A stretch of 64,000 bases of DNA from JBLHZY01 sp047631555 (lineage in GTDB: Bacteria > Pseudomonadota > Alphaproteobacteria > Rhodobacterales > Rhodobacteraceae). Each line of letters starts with the position of its first letter. The stretch's first letter is position 1. The stretch is from the NCBI GenBank assembly GCA_047631555.1, contig JBLHZY010000005.1:105233-169232 (forward strand), given 5' to 3'. The position numbers and the translations under genes are program-made. The notes below the pieces were generated by a model. That model made no database searches. It was given only the letters and a program-made list of their open reading frames with translations, and was not told the origin of the DNA. Positions 61,071 through 64,000 of the stretch are shown here, one piece after another.

Positions 61071-62027
61071 CTAGATAAAGACTGACCCGATATAGAGCAC
61101 ATATAGCCCAACCAGACCAATGCCCCAAATCCGCGTCAGATCGCGGCGGCGGATCACGAAATAACCGAGCATCAAGCTGGCAGCGGTCATGACCCAGATA
61201 TCAACATTCAACATCTTGGGATCGACCGGGATCGGCCCGATGAAACTTGCCAGCCCGATGATCGCCAGCAGATTGAACATATTGGAGCCAATGACATTGC
61301 CAAGCGCCACATCGGCTTGGCGACGGATCGCGGCCATGACTGTTGTTGCCAATTCCGGCAGCGACGTGCCAAGCGCGACGAGCGTTAGCCCGATGACTTC
61401 TTCGCTGACGCCAAATTCGCGTGCGACATTGGTTGAGGCGGTGACCAAAAGCTCGGCCCCAAGCGGCAGGCCAACGAGGCCAATCACCAGAAACATGCCA
61501 ATTTTCCAGCCCGCCATATCCGGATCGGCGCCCTCAACGGCTTCTTCCGGCTCTGCCACCGCCGCGGCTTTTGACGCTTTTTTCTGCGCATTTGCTTTGG
61601 CCAAGGTCTGGGCCAACATCGCCGCCAGCGCGAGCAGAAGGATCAGCCCTTTGGCCCATGTAAACGGACCCGTATAGGCCAGCAAAACGAACAGGGCCGT
61701 GGCCCCGATCATTTGATAATAGCTGGCGCGGGTATCATGGGCGGAGGTATGCAAGCCTGCGATGATCGCGGGCAGGCCCAAAACAAGCAGGACATTGGCG
61801 GTATTGGAGCCAACGACATTGCCCATCGCAAGCCCCGGCACCCCATCCAGTATTGCGGACACGGCAATCAAAAGCTCAGGCGCGGAGGTGCCAAAGGCAA
61901 CGATCGTGAGGCTAACAACAAGGGCCGGAACGCCAAGCCGCAAGCTCAGGTTTACCGCCCCGCGTACAAGCGCATCCCCAGCCAACAGCAGGATCACAAG
62001 ACCCACCGCAATCAACACAAAGTCCAT
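61071..62027 (-). CDS. Calcium/sodium antiporter
   Basis: 318 residues with about ten helices and two inverted Na_Ca_ex repeats: GNVVGSNTANVLLVLGLPA in the first half and GNVIGSNMFNLLAIIGLAS in the second, with FGTSAPELLIAV and ALGTSLPELATTV ion-binding helices. A charged cytosolic loop (about 150-172) separates them. It exchanges Ca2+ for Na+ or H+ at the inner membrane. Starts 3 bp after the 51-residue protein's stop. Confidence 0.93.
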   Translation of the reverse strand: MDFVLIAVGLVILLLAGDALVRGAVNLSLRLGVPALVVSLTIVAFGTSAPELLIAVSAILDGVPGLAMGNVVGSNTANVLLVLGLPAIIAGLHTSAHDTRASYYQMIGATALFVLLAYTGPFTWAKGLILLLALAAMLAQTLAKANAQKKASKAAAVAEPEEAVEGADPDMAGWKIGMFLVIGLVGLPLGAELLVTASTNVAREFGVSEEVIGLTLVALGTSLPELATTVMAAIRRQADVALGNVIGSNMFNLLAIIGLASFIGPIPVDPKMLNVDIWVMTAASLMLGYFVIRRRDLTRIWGIGLVGLYVLYIGSVFI

Positions 62028-62030
62028 TCT

Positions 62031-62186
62031 CTACCTCTTAGAACCACAGGCGCATCGGCCTTTGCCAATGCGGGGTCGCCCACACGCACTACATTTTTTC
62101 GCCCCCAATCGCCCGGGCAGGCGCAGACGGCCAAACATGGCCAACACCACCATTGCGATCAAAAAGAGCGTGACGACTTTAATCAT
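62031..62186 (-). CDS. Membrane-anchored mini zinc-ribbon protein
   Basis: 51 residues: a membrane helix (about 3-18, KVVTLFLIAMVVLAMF), a basic linker (GRLRLPGRLGAKK) and CSACGRPRIGKGRCACGSKR, in which CxxC and CxC could bind zinc. It sits between the S49 protease and the antiporter, 9 bp after the protease stop and 3 bp before the antiporter ATG. The composition and tight spacing support a real gene. Function unknown. Confidence 0.75.
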   Translation of the reverse strand: MIKVVTLFLIAMVVLAMFGRLRLPGRLGAKKCSACGRPRIGKGRCACGSKR

Positions 62187-62195
62187 GGACTTCGT

Positions 62196-62996
62196 TCACA
62201 ATCCAAACCGCGCATAGGCCGCGCGATCTTCAACTTCGCTGAGCGCGCCGCCAATAACCTTGGCGCCAAACCGCTGCCACATGTTGCGCTTGGCCCCGTG
62301 CAGGGAGAAGCGGACTTTGTCGCCATACATCTCTTTCATCACGGGCACGACATGGCCGATGTGATCCGCGATGCCAACGTCAATCGCGCTTTGGCCGATC
62401 CAGATATCGCCGGTGAAGAGATCTTTGGACTGATCCAAACGATCCCCGCGCCGCGTCGTTACATAGTCTTTGAACACGCCGTGAATGCCATCGAGCATTT
62501 GGCGCAGGCGTTTCACATCAGCAGGCTTTTCGGCCTGAAACGGATCCAGCATGCTTTTGGATTTCCCGGCCGTATAGACCCGACGATCAACCCCGTGGCG
62601 CGCAATCAATTCCTGAAACCCAAAGCCCGAGGAGATCACTCCGATTGAGCCAGTGACCGAGCTTGGATCAACCCAAATCTCATCCGCCGCACAAGCGAGC
62701 CAATAGCCGCCCGAAGCGGCCACATCCTCGACAAAGGCAAAAATGGGGATCTCTTTTTCTTCGGCCAGACGGCGGATGCGCGCGGCAATCAGTGCGCTTT
62801 GAACAGGCGAGCCGCCGGGCGAATTGATCACAAGGGCAACAGCAGAAGGCTTGCCCTTGCGAAAGGCGCGCTCAATGATTGGGGCAAGGGCGGCATCGCT
62901 TAGGCTGCCTTGACGGCCAGCGGAAGCAATCACGCCTGAAAGACGCAGTACCGCGACATGCGGCGGCGATTTTACAAAGGGGATAAGATGTTTCAT
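62196..62996 (-). CDS. S49-family (SohB/SppA-like) serine protease
   Basis: 266 residues. Start HLIPFVKSPPHVAVLRLSGVIA, then VALVINSPGGSPVQSALIAARIRRLAEE, the catalytic serine in VAASGGYWLACAADEIWVDPSSVTGSIGVIS and the lysine in YTAGKSKSMLDPF. This is the single-domain SppA/SohB type without a clear membrane helix. It may cleave signal peptides or misfolded membrane proteins. First gene of the leftward operon with the zinc protein, antiporter and SDR. Confidence 0.92.
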   Translation of the reverse strand: MKHLIPFVKSPPHVAVLRLSGVIASAGRQGSLSDAALAPIIERAFRKGKPSAVALVINSPGGSPVQSALIAARIRRLAEEKEIPIFAFVEDVAASGGYWLACAADEIWVDPSSVTGSIGVISSGFGFQELIARHGVDRRVYTAGKSKSMLDPFQAEKPADVKRLRQMLDGIHGVFKDYVTTRRGDRLDQSKDLFTGDIWIGQSAIDVGIADHIGHVVPVMKEMYGDKVRFSLHGAKRNMWQRFGAKVIGGALSEVEDRAAYARFGL

Positions 62997-63191
62997 GCCC
63001 CTGATGTAAAGGCCCGCTTGGGCAGTAACAAGAGAGCGCGGGATTTTCGCTGGGTCTGAATCTTGAAATCAACGGGTTGTGGGCGAAATGTGAGGCTTTG
63101 ATTTAAAGGGGGTGCGGTAAACCAAACAGTTTGACCTTGAATTTTTGCCGCTGTTCCGGTCATTTATTCCGAGAAACTTAGGAGCAGGCAT

Positions 63192-63698
63192 ATGGACGGC
63201 ACTTTGGCGATGATCTTTCTGGCAGCCAGCCTGAGTGACATGACTTTAAGCTATTGCAAGGATGGATGTGTGCGCCAACAAGACGCCGCCGCCCATCTCA
63301 ACTTTTCGCTCGCGCGGGTACAGTATCAAGAAGAATTCACCTCTAACGAGATTTATGTGAGCTACGAGTTGGGGACCAAATACGGCCCCTTTCAGCCAAC
63401 AATTGCGGCCTCTGCGACGGATCGCGGCAGCATCTGGATCGGCGTCGGGGCAACTTGGGAGAGGTCCATTGGCGATTTCTTCGTAACATCAACTTTGATG
63501 CCCGGCCTTTATTCCGCAGGCTCAGGGCACAATCTGGGCAGCGTGTTGGAGTTTCGCTCAATCCTTGGGGCCGGTTATGAATTTAAGAACGGCGGGCGGA
63601 TTGCTGTTACGTATGATCACCGCTCCAACGGGGATATCGTCAATTGGAATCCGGGCCTTGAGACGGTTGCTGTTCGGTATTCCATCGCTTTTCGATAG
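63192..63698 (+). CDS. PagL-like lipid A 3-O-deacylase / acyloxyacyl hydrolase
   Basis: 168 residues in a short beta-barrel pattern with alternating aromatic strands. The C-terminal YDHRSNGDIVNWNPGLE has H, S (+2) and E (+14), the exact spacing of the PagL catalytic triad. GGAG precedes the ATG. The N-terminus (1-22) is only weakly hydrophobic, so the signal peptide is unclear. It would remove the 3-position acyl chain of lipid A at the outer membrane. It sits alone on the right side of the window. Confidence 0.82.
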   Translation: MDGTLAMIFLAASLSDMTLSYCKDGCVRQQDAAAHLNFSLARVQYQEEFTSNEIYVSYELGTKYGPFQPTIAASATDRGSIWIGVGATWERSIGDFFVTSTLMPGLYSAGSGHNLGSVLEFRSILGAGYEFKNGGRIAVTYDHRSNGDIVNWNPGLETVAVRYSIAFR

Positions 63699-63851
63699 AT
63701 GTTGAGCCGTGGCGCGCCATGAGTAGCTGCGTTTCATCGCGAAGAGTTGGCTTGGGCACGAGCTAGATCATTGTTATCCAAGGGCTTTTGGGGCAGCGAA
63801 TTCTTCGCCCTCCACAAGGAGCCTTCAACACCATTCTTTTGTTACAGACAC

Positions 63852-63877
63852 AAAAAACCCGCCGTTTAACGGGCGGG
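63852..63877 (-). terminator. Intrinsic terminator of the initiator tRNA gene
   Basis: On the minus strand CCCGCC (from 63877) pairs with GGCGGG (to 63858), followed by six T residues, 16 bp past the tRNA 3' end. Confidence 0.85.
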
Positions 63878-63892
63878 GTGTTGGTTTTTTAT

Positions 63893-63969
<77 letters not shown>

Positions 63970-64000
63970 ACAGTATAGTGGCCTACCGCATTCGCTACTT

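Overview
The window looks like one contiguous piece of chromosome from a marine-type alphaproteobacterium, most likely a Rhodobacteraceae (roseobacter-group) member. The evidence is moderately high GC and typical Rhodobacterales gene neighbourhoods: ftsE-ftsX-plsC, argH-lipoprotein-DUF2834-lysA-TIGR02302, pyrB-pyrC'-plsY, uvrC-pgsA-moaD-moaE, and an isolated 44-codon aa3-type cytochrome oxidase subunit IV. It also carries an acidic RTX protein with a short hydrophobic N-terminus and a PHB thiolase/reductase pair behind a PhaR-type palindrome. I assign no genus. I see no insertion sequence, phage module, CRISPR array or rRNA. The single RNA gene is an initiator tRNA at the right edge.

Layout. 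1-2 kb: an RTX-repeat protein followed by the degraded 5' end of a paralogue. 2-6.3 kb: an aminotransferase class IV gene, a dipeptide-epimerase-like gene and a DUF1611 gene that together match the DgcN/DgcA D-glutamate catabolic pathway, diverging from malyl-CoA lyase (mcl1). 6.3-12.6 kb: small unknowns, accA, the ftsE-ftsX-plsC-flavin protein operon and a membrane-bound zinc-ribbon protein. 12.6-18.5 kb: a tightly overlapping leftward operon of argH, a lipoprotein, DUF2834, lysA and a giant DUF4175 protein. 18.5-25 kb: thioredoxin-like protein, tag, EAL protein, phaA-phaB, a DMT exporter, YdcH and a TrmN6-like methylase. 25-34 kb: polyprenyl synthase, ispE, TPR protein, ETF-QO, greA, mobA and azlCD. 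34-46 kb: unknowns, a beta-lactamase-fold hydrolase, a DmdC-like acyl-CoA dehydrogenase, tsaC, yqgE, a DsbD-N-like protein and an RND efflux pair. 46-54.4 kb: moaB, a family-4-like uracil-DNA glycosylase, pyrB, pyrC', plsY, gshA, rsmE and ubiA. 54.4-64 kb: OmpA protein, moaED, pgsA, uvrC, an SDR, a Ca/Na antiporter, an S49 protease, a PagL-like deacylase and tRNA-fMet.

How the genes fit together. Most of the content is housekeeping. Central carbon genes recur: PhaA and PhaB make 3-hydroxybutyryl-CoA, which feeds both PHB and the ethylmalonyl-CoA pathway whose final cleavage is done by Mcl1, and AccA draws on the same acetyl-CoA pool. Molybdopterin genes lie at three separate loci (mobA, moaB, moaDE). 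The most notable items are the dgcN-dgcA-aminotransferase cluster, the decayed RTX paralogue, a dihydroorotase and a uracil-DNA glycosylase that both lack hallmark metal or cluster ligands, a putative permuted papain-fold lipoprotein, and an extreme pattern of convergent genes that share or abut stop codons. I found no clearly new multigene system. The best candidates for undescribed biology are the individual proteins and the layout features listed in the findings.
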